Shown piece by piece: positions 44,051 through 56,026 of a DNA stretch of 64,000 nt. A program made the position numbers and the translations under genes. How positions within the stretch are numbered: position 1 is the first letter of the stretch; every line of letters starts with the position of its first letter. The notes under the pieces are model-generated. The model did no database searches. It was not told the origin of the DNA and saw only the letters and a list, made by a program, of their open reading frames with translations. The DNA comes from Saccharum officinarum (taxonomy: Eukaryota; Streptophyta; Magnoliopsida; Poales; Poaceae): positions 91,622,401 through 91,686,400 of the forward strand of contig CM036162.1 in assembly GCA_020631735.1 (NCBI GenBank). Reading direction: 5' to 3'.

Positions 44051-46900
44051 TTAAAGTATGGAATTCTCTGTAGTCTCACAATCCAGCAATTTGTTGTACA
44101 GTCCAGATTGTATGTTGGAAGGAGAAATCATGTCTAGTCTTTGCTTCTTGTTCACCTCTGATGATTTTGTTTCTGAGGCTGCACCTGTGACTTTCGGATT
44201 TCCAACTGCGACAAATGCTACTCTCTTCCTAGTCTCGGGCTTCAGGTGCTCGCGAGTACTAAGGGCGTTAGGAACTGAACAAGCACTGTTTTCATTTTCT
44301 AGTTGCCTCCCCCTCTGAGAATCTCCAGCATCATTGCAATGGATCATTTTATCCGGTTGCTCCGCTAGAGCAGCGTCTGGCTGGTAGGCTGGCGAGTTCG
44401 TTCCTTCTGGACTTTTCATATCTGTAATTGGTCACAAAATAGGGCGATAGAATTAAAAAGAATGCTTTTGAAGTTAAAGGTCAAAGAACCATAAAAATAG
44501 AACTGGTCATGTTCTACATAATAAAAAAATTGTTGCTGAAAACCTTTTGTTTTGTTCCATAAAGCAGCAGCCGACTTTCAAATTAACCAACTTATAAGTT
44601 ATAATTATAATTATATAAATAACTAATCAAATGTTGCTCCATATATAGCTGTAATATGCAAAACCGGGTGCATTTCAGTCAGAACCATGTTAGCTTATCA
44701 TTCAAGTAGGCTATGTGAGCCTTGTGAGGTTAGCATCAGAACACTCGTCTGCCATATCACCATAAATCATGCCACCATGTGTGACTGTGGCTGTTTAATA
44801 TACGCTCTAATGTGACATACTTCCAAAGATTGATGAACTAGCCTCAAAAAGCCAGACTCTCACCTTGGTAGCTGGCAGCTAGCTTGGGAACCATGGGATT
44901 TTATAGTAAAATAATTCAAAATATCTTAATACTTAGAGTAAAATACACTGGCGGTCCTCAAACTTGTTCGCAATGCAATAACACTACTAAGGTGCTTTCT
45001 TTTCAATCAAAATCAGCAACAAAGCACCACGCATTGCCATGATTCATGAGCATGTCAACTAAATATGACAAAGGCAACAAAGAATTCAAGATCAACAGAT
45101 CATCACGCATTTATCGTGAAGAATAGAAGATAAAGCATTTCAACCTTCACTAATCAGTGCAAGTGTTTCATATTGGATTGGAGATTCAGGACCGCAGCAC
45201 TTCTGATCCTCAACTTGGGTTTCCTGACAGATATCTTTAACCTTTTCATGCAAAACGAATTTATCTTTTACCCATACACACTCCAGAACTGCACATGCAT
45301 CATTCATAGAGGGGTAGTACTCTCTGAAAGCCTGTGGGAATAAGAGAGAAAAAAGAGGCAAAGTTATTTAGCGAAATCATTACATTTACTAGCAAGATCA
45401 GTATGTGTGCCTCTCAAAAAAAAAGATCAGTATGTGTGAAAAGTGAAAACATGGTCTCAGGCAATAGGGCTTCTCCATGATATACAAAATGCATCATTGC
45501 TAGTGTTTTAGTAAAATACACCTGCACTCCACTGATGCTAATCTTAACAGCCTGCTTCCTATCAGTAAGATCGGTGACCTTATTGTATATTGACACAACA
45601 TCAAGTAACATCTGTGAAACAAATACCAGAGCGTCAGCATCTACAGCAAAAGCTATGTAGGGAAAACAGAAAGAATAACAATATTAGCTAGCATGTGATT
45701 CCATGGTGTATTCCTAGCATGTGATTCAAGGTGGCTTTCCTAACTTGTTAGGAGAGCGCATGTCAGCAATTTCAAACCGAATCTTCTTGTTACAATATTA
45801 GCCATGCTTATAGATTAAATCCCTCACCTGTTGGATCAGGACCCTTACTCGTGCAAGCAAAGAGAACACAGCCGTGCAAAGATCAACGAAGAATGATCTA
45901 GCAAGTAAAAAAGTTATCTGACTGTAATTTAGGTTAAGGAAATTTGGACATCTTTCAATTGCAAGAGAAATTTACATTTATTTTCTGATGATGGTAATAA
46001 TGAAATGGTCAAGGCGAGACATTTATAGTTTAAGGTAAGCCAAGTGCACGTGCACAAGCACAACTAGTCCTATTTGTGACCTAAGAAACTAAACAGAAAC
46101 ATGATATAATAAGCAAAAGAAAAAGGATACATTGCTGCCTTCATAACAGGTTCAGACATCTGCACGGGACCGAGAAATTTTGATTGAGATTTTATACGGG
46201 CAAAGTAATGAAATCTCACTTCGAGCGTACACACATAAGTCAAGATTCCAATCGCATCAAAGCTCAACAGACACAAAAAACACCTGGGATAACAAGCGGG
46301 CAACACCCAAAAGCCTCTCATGATGGCTGTGGTTTGCACCAGGTTTCTTCTTAGTCTGCCTATATCACAATTCAGAAAAAAAAAAGTTTTAAGTAAAAAT
46401 CCAAACAAGCCAATTAATCAGATAATGATAGAAAGTGAAATCTGTAAGAATCGTAAATACAATAACAGACTTGGCGGGGACGAGAATCGTGTTGGCCGGC
46501 TTGCGGCATGCGAGAACTGGGAACACGGCGTTGAGGACCTCCGCGAGGCCGGCGCCGAGCAGAAGCTTCAGGTCCCTCCTCACCTGCGCGCATAGAAACT
46601 CACCACTCACTCAGCGGGATGGGAGGTTTCATCAGGAGGGTGTGTAGAGGAGCGGCCGGGCCTCACCTTGAGGAGGTACTGGAAGTAGGCGGCGCCGCGG
46701 TGCTGGTTCCGGTGCTTGTACACCAGGCGCTCCAGCACCCCTGCCTCCACCTGCAGGTGACGCAGCGCAGCCCGCAGCCGCTGCTCCTCGTCGCCCTCCC
46801 CAGCAGCAGCAGTGCCCGCCTCCGACCTCTGCGACATGGCCGACGGCGTGTGGGAGCGCGGTGGCGGCGGATGTCCCTCCGGGGCTGTTCCTGTCGTCAT
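44051..46900 (-). CDS. NEPRO/Rmp1-like nucleolar protein, 389 aa, copy A
   Basis: Coding exons, 5' to 3': 46667-46900, 46471-46583, 46284-46359, 46131-46159, 45828-45897, 45522-45611, 45145-45331, 44051-44421. All introns are GT-AG and the lengths sum to 1,170 bases (390 codons), so phases close exactly. Residues about 40-240 match the Nepro N-terminal (DUF4477) family: LERLVYKHRNQHR at 56-68, YFQYLLK at 72-78, a VRRDLKLLL helix and a KPGANHSHHERLLG block at 121-134. Family members are nucleolar and related to the yeast RNase MRP subunit Rmp1, so a role in rRNA or RNase MRP/P processing is likely (inference). The C-terminus is low-complexity with Lys/Arg clusters (KKQR), a possible nuclear signal. 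The ATG at 46900 is the longest start; the MSQRSEAG start 21 codons later is an alternative. It is convergent with SEN54. Confidence 0.85.
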
Positions 46901-46970
46901 GGCCGAACTGGACCCGGGCTGGTGGACGTGGGAATAGAGGCCTCGTTCGTAGCGCGGCGCGGAGGTATTT

Positions 46971-46986
46971 TGGGCCAAGATGGGCT
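46971..46986 (+). promoter_or_regulatory. two site II motifs upstream of the NEPRO-like gene, copy A
   Basis: TGGGCC at 46971-46976 and TGGGCT at 46981-46986 lie 71-86 bases upstream of the minus-strand ATG. Tandem site II elements close to the start are typical of plant growth-linked RNA and ribosome genes. Function is inferred from motif and position only. Confidence 0.55.
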
Positions 46987-48389
46987 GTGATGGTCCAGGT
47001 AGAGTTAAACTTTTTTTTTAAAGGAGGTTAGAGTTAAACTTTGAAGACTCGAGATGTGCACTGCCAGAGGATGGTTAGGTCGGTCTGACGACCCACTGAA
47101 AACCTGTTTACGAAATTGAGAGTTGTAATAATACAGATGGAACAGAATTTACAAACCAAAGAGTAATTTCTCCATCTGGGACGTGGGAAATTCTTCTAGG
47201 ATTAACTAATTCCTGTAAAGAATGTAGTACAAAATTCATGTGTAAGATTTTGTACATAAACTTGAGCAAAACTAAACTATTGGAAAGATGAATGTCTGGA
47301 CTTGCCGCTGCTATCAACCCCATACCTATGTCTACCGTGTTTCCTGTCCGCAACTGCTTCAAAGACAGAAGGAAGATCACTGACCATGCTGAATAAGTGC
47401 TTTCTGAGAGATTAAAAGAGACAATGATCGAATCAGAGGCCGCCGCATCAATTCTGTCACAAACAAGGAAAAACATTTCCTTTTCTCGCAATCAGTTTTC
47501 CAGCATAGATCTTAATAGTATCTTATTGCTACAAACATAGACTCCATCGCACAACATGGCTTTAAAGATTGGACAATAATACATGGTTATGGTTGTATCC
47601 TACTCGGCATGCTGCCTAAAGATTGGAGTAACGTACGATATAACCATAAGTTGCATGCTTGAAACTTTAAAAGCTGATATCCAAAGATTTTACACTTGCA
47701 GTAGCAGCTCTGCACTCGGGTTGGCACTTGTGCTTTCTCCAACAGCGAGGTACGCGCAAGCAGAAAGCCGAAAGCCTTATTTCATGTTTCCTGCAGAACA
47801 GATCTTTTCGAATTTACAATTACGCCGATCAGATCTTGGTGCCAACTGCCAAGGTGGAGCTCCAAGATGTGCACACAGCGTCATCCAAATGAAAGGGTCA
47901 CAGTGCCTAGGAGAAGCCAAGAGAAACATTTCCGATTCTCCCTGCATATGGGACTGTCTAGGCGCCATCTTTCTGAAATGCGTTTGGACCGTAGTCCAAA
48001 TACACGGATAGCCAGCCAAGAGAAACATTTCCATTTCTCACTGAATATAGACTCATCCATTAGAATGGTAGTATCTTTGATGAAATATTCCAAGCCTGTA
48101 CTTGTCACGAGTCGTGAGTCCAAGCCTGTATTGTCACGAGTCGTGAGCATTGTCCTAAATGGAATTAGAGCTTTCCTTAGTATCGCACACGGCACATCGG
48201 CAGTTATCAGTCTTCTGTGTGTAACTGCGTGGTGACAACAACTGCGAAGCCGGGACCATCCAGATGAGCTCCTCGTCGTGCCGGCCGGGCATCGCAATCT
48301 GTTTTATTCTTCTGGAACTCGTTTAGTGCACTCATCAGAAAAGGATTTGCACTGCCTCAGGCCTCAGCTGAGTGTAAACACTAGTGCAA
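46987..48389. other. 5' flank of the NEPRO-like gene, no gene recognised, copy A
   Basis: It contains only weak open frames (47108-47491 minus, 47583-48011 plus) without domains. A 29-base unit starting CCAAGCCTGTA and ending CGAGTCGTGAG is repeated nearly in tandem at about 48090-48150. GCCAAGAGAAACATTTCC also occurs twice (near 47918 and 48013). Confidence 0.5.
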
Positions 48390-48737
48390 GGCCATGTTTA
48401 GATCCAAGGAGAGAGTTATTAGTAGCTAAACACCCTCCCAACTAATAGATAGGTAGCCAATTATTAGCTAGCTAAATATTAGCTATGTGCTATTAATAGA
48501 TAGCTCACTACTGTCACTCTATCAGCTAATGGATCCAAACAGGACTTTAGCCGCTAATAATTCTCTCCTTGGATACAAACCGGTAATAACTAATAGTTTA
48601 GCTAATTGTTAGCTGAACACCCCACTAATAACTATTTCATTAGTTAGACCAAACTAGCTAATAGTTAGCTAGCAAATATCAGCTCTGAACCACTTTTGCT
48701 AGCTAACTATATATTAGCAGCTAATAGATCTAAACAC
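48390..48737. mobile_element. MITE cluster at the right edge of copy A
   Basis: It begins GGCCATGTTTAGATCCAAGG. Inverted counterparts CTCTCCTTGGATACAAACC (about 48563) and TAGATCTAAACAC (right edge) show one complete MITE and a second one cut by the gap. GCTAATTATTAGCTAGC-type words fill the interior. The same element restarts at 63936 in copy B. Confidence 0.7.
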
Positions 48738-48837
48738 NNNNNNNNNNNNNNNNNNNNNNNNNNNNNNNNNNNNNNNNNNNNNNNNNNNNNNNNNNNNNNN
48801 NNNNNNNNNNNNNNNNNNNNNNNNNNNNNNNNNNNNN
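48738..48837. other. 100-N assembly gap
   Basis: Exactly 100 N, the usual placeholder for a scaffold join of unknown size. It separates the two copies of the duplicated block, and MITE sequence abuts it on both sides. Frames reported across it are meaningless. Confidence 1.
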
Positions 48838-48939
48838 ATCTATTAAGTCTAATTAGTCCAAGATTGAAAGAAATTTTTATCAAATAAGAAACGAAAGTGT
48901 TACAATATTCGTTAAACTTTAACTCTCTACCAAACACCC
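48838..48939. mobile_element. MITE right half, copy B, truncated by the gap
   Basis: Matches 33316-33414 but with more differences than the rest of the block, for example GAAAGAAATTTTTATC against GAAAGCTTTTTATC. Confidence 0.7.
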
Positions 48940-49351
48940 TGCGAATTTCAAGTTAGTTAAACGAAAGTCTAATTCGTTAACGAAAGTGTTACATAAAGTA
49001 GTAAGCTACATCACACTTCCACCATGTGTGTACTCAGCCTGCACTGTTGCAAGAGTCCCTTCCAGAACCCCAATGGAATTGTTTGTGTATGCCGTTGGAG
49101 TGAATTTCAAGTTAGTATTTGTTCCAGGGTTCTTGATCCATTCATATGAAAGGTGCTACTTTGTGTTATCTTCAGCCCCCCCCCCTTTTTTTTTTGATAA
49201 GGTGTTACCTTCAGGCTTTTGCTGTTAAAATCTGCATCACCAGCACCGGCGGTGTGCACGCGGGGAGCACATAGTGACAGAAGTAGCAGACAAAAGACGT
49301 ACAAACCATCAGATATGTACTGTAGGTTATTTCCATAGTGGATTGGTGTAA

Positions 49352-49594
49352 GGCCCTGTTTAGTTCCCAGAAAATTTTGCAAAAATTTTCAGATTCTCCG
49401 TCACATCGAATCTTTAGATACATGCATGAAACATTAAATATAGATAAAAAATAAAATTAATTATATAGTTTAGACGAAATGGACGAGACGAATCTTTTAA
49501 GCTTAATTAGACCATGATTGGACATTAATTACCAAATAACAACGAAAATCGCTACAGTGTCGTTTTGCCAAAAATTTTGGAACTGAACCGGCCC
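49352..49594. mobile_element. Tourist-type MITE, copy B (243 bp, TAA duplication)
   Basis: Same element and same insertion site as 33830-34072, with TAA at 49349-49351 and 49595-49597. Confidence 0.9.
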
Positions 49595-49754
49595 TAAGCC
49601 GTGGTTAGGAGGCCACACTAGCTCAACACCTCAGCCAAAATCTTTCTAGATGCCAGAGAAGGCGGTCAGAAATAATACGAGTATACAATACCAAACAAAA
49701 GCATCCAAAATGCAAAATATTTCAACTGGCTGTTATCAAACCTCATTGGCGTGC

Positions 49755-52700
49755 TACATCTACGTCCGGGTGTAGTGAAAAATAAGCAAGGGTCTTCGCA
49801 CTTCCCTCAACGGGTGCGAAGGGTAAGGAAACTAGCCGAGCCAACTAGGATTCGCTTAAATAGCTGGACGTAGGGTCCCCAATGGGTAAGTTAAGAGAGC
49901 TAGTCGATGCAGTAATTAGGAGGCGTGTAAATATTCTATGCGTTCAGGAGACTAAATGGAAGGGCCAAAGGCGAAGGAGGTGGAGGATACTGGCTTCAAA
50001 CTTTGGTACACGGGGACAACATCGGGTAGGAATGGTGTAGGCATCTTGATCGATAGGAGCCTTAAGGATGGAGTCGTTGATGTTAGGAGGCAAGGCGACC
50101 GGATTATCCTGGTCAGGCTGGTAGTTGGAGATTCGACTCTGAATGTGATCAGTACCTATGCCCCTCAGGTAGGTCTTAGTGAGGGCACCAAGAGGCAGTT
50201 TTGGGAAGATCTTGATAGCATGGTTAGTACCGTGCCTATCAGCGAGAAATTCTTCATAGGAGGAGACCTCAACGGCCATGTGGGTGCGACTAATGTAAGT
50301 TTCGAGCGGGTGCACGGGGGGTTCGGGAATGGTAGTAGAAATCAAGAGGGGGAGGATGTTTTGAACTTCGCGTTGTCCTATGACTTGTTGATAGCGAACA
50401 CCCTCTTTAGAAAGAGGGAATCCCATCTAGTGATCTTTCGTAGTGGACAACACTTAAGTCAGATCGACTTTATCCTTGCAAGGAGTGAGGATAGACGTGC
50501 TTGCTTTGATTGTAAGGTGTTACTTGGGGAGTGTGTTGCCCCTCAACACAAGCTTGTGGTGGCGGACTTTCGCTTTCGGGTACGTGTCCACTGGGACAAA
50601 CGGGCCAAGATTGCCAGAACGCAAACGTTTAAGGAGAGGATGCTAGGCGAGGGGCCTTGGGAAGGAGAAGATGCCGACGACATGTGGCTAAAGATGGCAA
50701 CATGTGTCCGGAAGGTGGCTTCGGAAGTGTTTGGCTTGAGTAGGGGAGGCAAACGGGAAGCGAAAGACACCTGGTGGTGGAATGACGAGGTGCAAAGGGC
50801 TATTAGGGAGAAGGAGTGTTTCAAACGCCTCCACCATGACAAGAGTGTAGCCAACATCGAGGGCTATAAAATAGCGAAGAAGGTTACAAAGCGAGCTGTG
50901 AGTGTAGCAAAATGTTAGACGTATGATGACCTTTTATCAGCGACTAGGCACGAAGAAAAGAGGAGAAGGACATTTATAGGATGGTTATTATCCGCAAGAG
51001 GAAGACAAGGGACATCAACCAAATAAAATGCATCAAGGATAGGACAGATCGACTTTTGGTGAAGGATGAGGAGATCAAGGACAGATGGAGAGAGTACTTC
51101 GACAAGTTGTTTAATTGGGAGAATGAGGGTCGTACCCTTGAGTTTGACGACTCATTTGACGATACCAACAGACGCTTTGTGAGGAGAATTCAGGAGGTAG
51201 AGGTCGGGAGGCTTTGAAGATGATGAAGGGAGGTAAAGCGATGGACTCTGATGGTATTCTCATTGAGGTGTGGAGATGCCTAGGCGCCAGAGCGATAGTA
51301 TGGTTAACTAAGCTTTTTAACCTTATTTTTTGGTCTAACAAGATTCCTGAAGAATGAAGGAGAACTATATTAGTACTTATCTTCAAGAACAAGGGAGATG
51401 TTCAAAGTTGTACTAACTACCGTGGGATTAAGTTGATGAGTCATACGATGAAGCTCTGAGAGAGGGTTATCGAGCATCGCCTAAGAAAAGTGACAAGTGT
51501 GACCCAAAATCAGTTTGAGTTCATGCTTGGTAGGTCGACCATGGAGACGATTTTCTTACTACGACAATTGATGGAGAGATATATGGAGCAGAAGAAAGAC
51601 TTGCACATGATCTTTATTGACCTCAAGAAGGCATATGACAAAGTACCGAGAAATATCATGTGGTAGGCCTTGAAAAAGTACAAAGTCCCAACTAAGTACA
51701 TTACCCTCATCAAGGATATGTACAGGGATGTGGTGACATTTGTCCGAACATGTGATGGCGACACCAGTGACTTTCCAATTAAAATATGACTGCATCAGGG
51801 GTCAGCTTTGAGCCCTTATTTATTTGCTTTGGTGATGGATGAGGTCAAAAGGGACATACAATGTGATATCCCTTGGTGTATGCTCTTTGCTGATGATGTG
51901 GTGCTAGTTGACGACAGTAGGGCAGTGATTAATAGGAAGTTAGAACTATAGAGACAGAGTCAAAAGGGTTTAGACTTAGTAGGACCAAGACCGAGTATAT
52001 GAGGTGCGATTTCAGCGCGACTAGGCATGAGGAGGGAGACATTAGTCTCGATGAGCAAGTGGTGACCAAGAAGGATACTTTTCGGTATTTAGGATCGATG
52101 CTACAAAAGGATGACGACATTGATGAAGATGTTAGACATAGAATTGCAGCCGACTGATTGAATGTCGTTCAGCTTCTAGTGTCCTCTGTGACAAAAGTGT
52201 GCATCAGAAGCTGAAAGGTAAGTTCTATAGGACGACGATTCACCCGGCGATGTTATACAGTGCTGAGTGTTGGCCTACAAAAAGATGACATGTCCAGCAA
52301 TTGAGTGTAGCAGAGATGCGTATGTTGCGTTGGTGTTATGGGCACACAAGGAGCGATAGAGTCCGGAACGATAATATTCAGGATAGGGTTGGGGTGACAC
52401 CAATTGAGAAGAAATTGATTCAACATCGGTTGAGATGGTCTAGACATGTCCAACGGAGGTCTCCTGATACACCAATGCATAGTGAAGTTCTAAAGCGGAC
52501 CGATAATGTAAAGAGCGATAAAGGTCGACCTAAACTGACTTGGAACGAGTCCGTTAAGAGAGACCTTAAGGAGTGAAATATCTCCAAGGATTTAGCTATG
52601 GACAGAAGCGCTTAGAGACTGGCATTCAACGTGCCTGAACCGTGATTTCTTTCTTTCTTGTGCCCTTTATGTCTTGTCTTCCTGTTTCTCGTCTCTTTTG

Positions 52701-52776
52701 TGTTTCATCTCTAGCCTACCCTAACTTGCTTGGGACAAAAATGCTATATTGTTGTACCATTTTAGAATGAAGCAAA
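49755..52776 (+). mobile_element. RTE-clade LINE relic, copy B
   Basis: Same insertion as 34234-37255. A cluster of substitutions distinguishes the copies between about 52150 and 52555 (against 36629-37034 in A). The rest is almost identical. Confidence 0.85.
49956..50918 (+). pseudogene. RTE LINE endonuclease domain, frameshifted, copy B
   Basis: One A is missing from the GGCCAAAAGGCG seen in copy A, so the ATG at about 49881 (equivalent to 34360) is out of frame with the rest. The remaining 320-codon frame keeps the GGDLNGHVG and SQIDFIL motifs. The RT region downstream (50981-52576) carries the same stops as copy A. Confidence 0.8.
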
Positions 52777-53132
52777 TCCCAGTTACACTAATAATCCACT
52801 AGCGCAATAACCTAATACATACAACAACACAATAACATTCTGGAACCATGGATTCATTAAGAGGCGAGTAAAACTGAGGCTGATATCCACTTCCCTAGTC
52901 AGGAAGTTTTCATGATGAGCTCTTGGTGATGCAGTTAAATGATACAGACTAGGATGAAACATCTATCCGCTGTTCACCCTAAGAACTTCTGATCCTAACT
53001 GTACATTGCACAGCCTTATGTTACCAGAAGTTTCTTTGACAAAGCCAATCGACCTGTATCGGATAACAAAGAGGTTAAGCTAATTGCCCCAAAAGTTTAC
53101 TACAAGCCATCAGATATGTAAAGCAGCTCACC

Positions 53133-55141
53133 TTAACTAGAAGCCTTCGGAAGGTAAATACGATGAGCGCTATTAATTTTCAGCCCCTTCCTGCAAGTAG
53201 GGCATTTCTTCTGAATCTTGATGGCCTGCTTGATGCACATGTCGCAGAAGACATGGCCACAAGTCGTTGTGGAAGGCTCCTCCATCTTATTCCAACATAT
53301 TGGGCAGGTAAAAAATGATTCCTTGGGGACCTCCTTGGCAGGCTCTTTGCCGGTTTGTACGGCATTTGACTATCGAAACTCGTAGTTAGTTCAATGCGAA
53401 GAGCAATGTAAAAGCAATTGGGGCAAGCATCAAACACAGGGCAGACCTTTTGCTGAAATTTTCGAAATGTACTCCAAAATACTAAATAGCAAGCCAGTGA
53501 GTTAATATCACCTACATTACAGAACATAACATGATGCTAGAAGTTTACAACGACAGCATTTGGATAGTCATAGATATTAAAGGTTGGCAGCTAGCAAGAA
53601 TGTGAACAGACCCATATAACACCATAATAATATGTAAGTATGTGTTCCAAGACTTGGTTGGCCAAGGAAAATATGAATTTAAAACAGGCCACTGAAAGGA
53701 CAGTTACATAAATAACATTATATGGGAATGTTGAACGTGTAAGTTAGGATTGAGCATTAACAGGAAACCTTATGCACATTAAATAGCTGAAAGTACACAG
53801 ATAGATCTTCTATCAACGTAGCTTTGAAGTTGAAAAAGTTATTCCCTTCAATCAAGACTATTATAAAATAAATACCTGCAAGCTGGACCCTGCTCCCCAA
53901 TCTGGAGTGAGGTGATGTCCTACTGGTACAACCCTCTGGCGTTTGTTCCCTGTGGAGAAGATACAGATGCATCATCATCACAAAACACATATGACTGAAT
54001 GCATGGTAACAGATAGGAGTCTTAAATCACAGAAGAAGCTAGGAAATAAGATGTGTGTTGACAAACATTTTTCATGTACGCAGTATGCAATATCATAGAA
54101 GCCAGTCAATTAAGAAATTAGAAAATGAGAAATATGGGTCTAACTTCCAGCACAGCCTAGAAATGTGTCACCACTATCGCAGTAGCTTGTGTCCTAAGAT
54201 GGAGTAATCTGAGATATAGTCATAGGCTTGCAAGCACTAACCCAAATTGTTTGTGTTGTTGAATATACAACTTTTGAAGAATTTAACTGCGATTTGATAT
54301 TGCATTGATGAACAAATACCATTACAAAGGCCACACCAATTCTACAAGCACAATGATACGAAGACAGTAAGGGCCTGTTTGGTTAGATGTGTTAAAGTTT
54401 AACAAACACTGTAGCACTTTCGTCTTATTTGACAAAAAGTTTCCAATTTTGGACTAATTAGGCTTAATAGATTCGTCTCGTAAATTACTCCTAATCTGTG
54501 TCGACATGCATGCAATTAGTCTACATTTAGTGCTCCATGCATTTGCCGCAACATTGATGTGATGGGAGTTAAACTGAATGATTCACAAACCAAACAGGGC
54601 CTAAACTAACCTTCCCGACTAGCTTCAACCTCCAAGTCAACCACTGTTATAGGTTCCCTCCTGGTTCTCCTGTTCCTCCTCTGCAGAATACAATATGCTT
54701 TGATGTAAGTGCTAGCTGATGGTGCACCATATATATTAGCATAACTATCATTCGTAAAACTTCTTAGTAACAGGAATAACTGCAATAATAAAGAGTTTGA
54801 GAAGTCCTGTTAAAAGGCTGCTCCTTACAAATCACCAATTGACCCAATGGCATGACACTAGCAGAACAAAAAATGCTATTGAAAAGTGTAAGTACTTGTT
54901 TAAATTCAAGATAATGAGAGAATTATACTGGCGGGGGCACTCGCGAGGGCGATACTGCCTGAACTTCATCTTCGATGGCCTCCACATCAATGGGTGAGTT
55001 CCGGGCGCCAGGAACAGGGGTCAGTGGTACACGACGGCTCGCCACCCGGGAGCTTGCTTCGAAGATCACCAATACTTTATCAGCAGACCCATCTTGCGAC
55101 TGCCTCCTTGGTGCACGCCTTGTACCACTGACAGTGCTCAT
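53133..55141 (-). CDS. RING-HC finger protein (probable E3 ubiquitin ligase), 197 aa, copy B
   Basis: Coding exons, 5' to 3': 54929-55141, 54611-54680, 53876-53949, 53133-53369, each exactly 15,521 bases from copy A. The reading frame, splice sites and the eight zinc ligands of the C-terminal RING are unchanged, and I saw no amino-acid difference by eye. Function, domain order and start are as for copy A. The intron MITE (54371-54601) is also shared. If both copies are real, the plant carries two identical ligases. If they are haplotypes, it is one gene. Confidence 0.88.
54371..54601. mobile_element. Tourist-type MITE in RING gene intron, copy B
   Basis: Counterpart of 38850-39080, with TAA on both sides and the same nine-base distance to the adjacent exon end. 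Confidence 0.9.
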
Positions 55142-55848
55142 GCTCTCTTTGATGCCTATACTCACCTCAACTTCACAATGAACCTGAAATTCATGGGGAC
55201 ATGGTTTAGTTCCTTATCTGCTAGTCTACTGCTCTACAGTTTTTTACTTCACGATAAGAACAAAAACTAGACACTGTTCCCTCAGAAAACAAAACCTATA
55301 CACTCATCCAATCCAACCATAACAGCCTAATCACTAAGTAATAACGATGATTGAAACCGCAGCAATGGTAAAAGCGCAAAACTGTGGAGGCGGGATGAGG
55401 GGGGGGGGGGGGGGGGGGGGGGACGAAATCACGGTTCCCAGCAAAGATCTACCGAATCAACAGAGATCAGTGGTGGGGAGGCGTTGCTAGGAATGAGAAA
55501 AATCGACCTAAGGACCGGTGGAATCGGCGGCGCGGCGATCGAAATTAATTATCCCTCCGCCCCCCGCGACTGTCTCACCAAATCAACACCGGTAGCCAAT
55601 CCACGCAGCCTTCAAATACAGACCGTATGCATCGGGAGGGACGAGAAATCCGCACGTACCGGCCGAATCGGATCCCGAGTTCGATCGAACGGAGGAGTTC
55701 GTTCGAAGAGGGGAGGGGGGAAACCCGAAACCGCGACCGAACTTGAAGGGTAAGAAGGGAGCGCTGCTTTCCTTTCCATTGGGTCCACTCTCCGGCGACT
55801 TATGTGATTATTAGCGTCCCTGGCAAGTGGGGCAGCCGAGCAAAGCAA

Positions 55849-55910
55849 AGCCCACTTCAGGCAAGTCCACGAGGCGGACCAGCCCAAGCCCATCAGCGAA
55901 ACAACCCTAG
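55849..55910. promoter_or_regulatory. site II and telo-box-like motifs upstream of SEN54, copy B
   Basis: The first AGCCCA is at 55849-55854 and AACCCTAG at 55903-55910, identical in arrangement to copy A. Confidence 0.6.
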
Positions 55911-56026
55911 CCACGAGCTCAACTCCTGCAGATCCGCGGCCACGTCGTCTGGAGCTGAAGTGTTCAAGTTCAAAGTGGGAAAATTTTCCAAAAGAACTGT
56001 GGAGGTAATAAAAGTGAGAAATAATC

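Larger units (their letters stand above)
33316..48737 (+). repeat. 15.5-kb duplicated block, copy A
   Basis: From 33316 the sequence matches copy B (48838 onward) nearly base for base in direct orientation. The coordinate offset is 15,522 at the start, 15,521 at the LINE and RING gene, 15,518 at SEN54, 15,524 at the NEPRO 3' end, 15,538 at its 5' end and 15,546 at the last MITE. It holds a LINE relic, the RING, SEN54 and NEPRO-like genes, three MITEs and a hAT element. Its right end runs into the N gap. Confidence 0.97.

Noticed and set aside
46901..46978. Upstream extension of the NEPRO-like start to 46978
   Set aside because: That frame begins with TTG, not ATG. The first ATG in frame is at 46900, and the upstream part overlaps the site II promoter motifs.
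47108..47491. 127-codon minus-strand frame upstream of the NEPRO-like gene
   Set aside because: Copy B has a small indel that shortens it to 94 codons, and it has no domain, so it is not conserved as coding sequence.
48696..48937. Frames crossing the N gap
   Set aside because: The 100 N are a placeholder, so the translated X run is meaningless.
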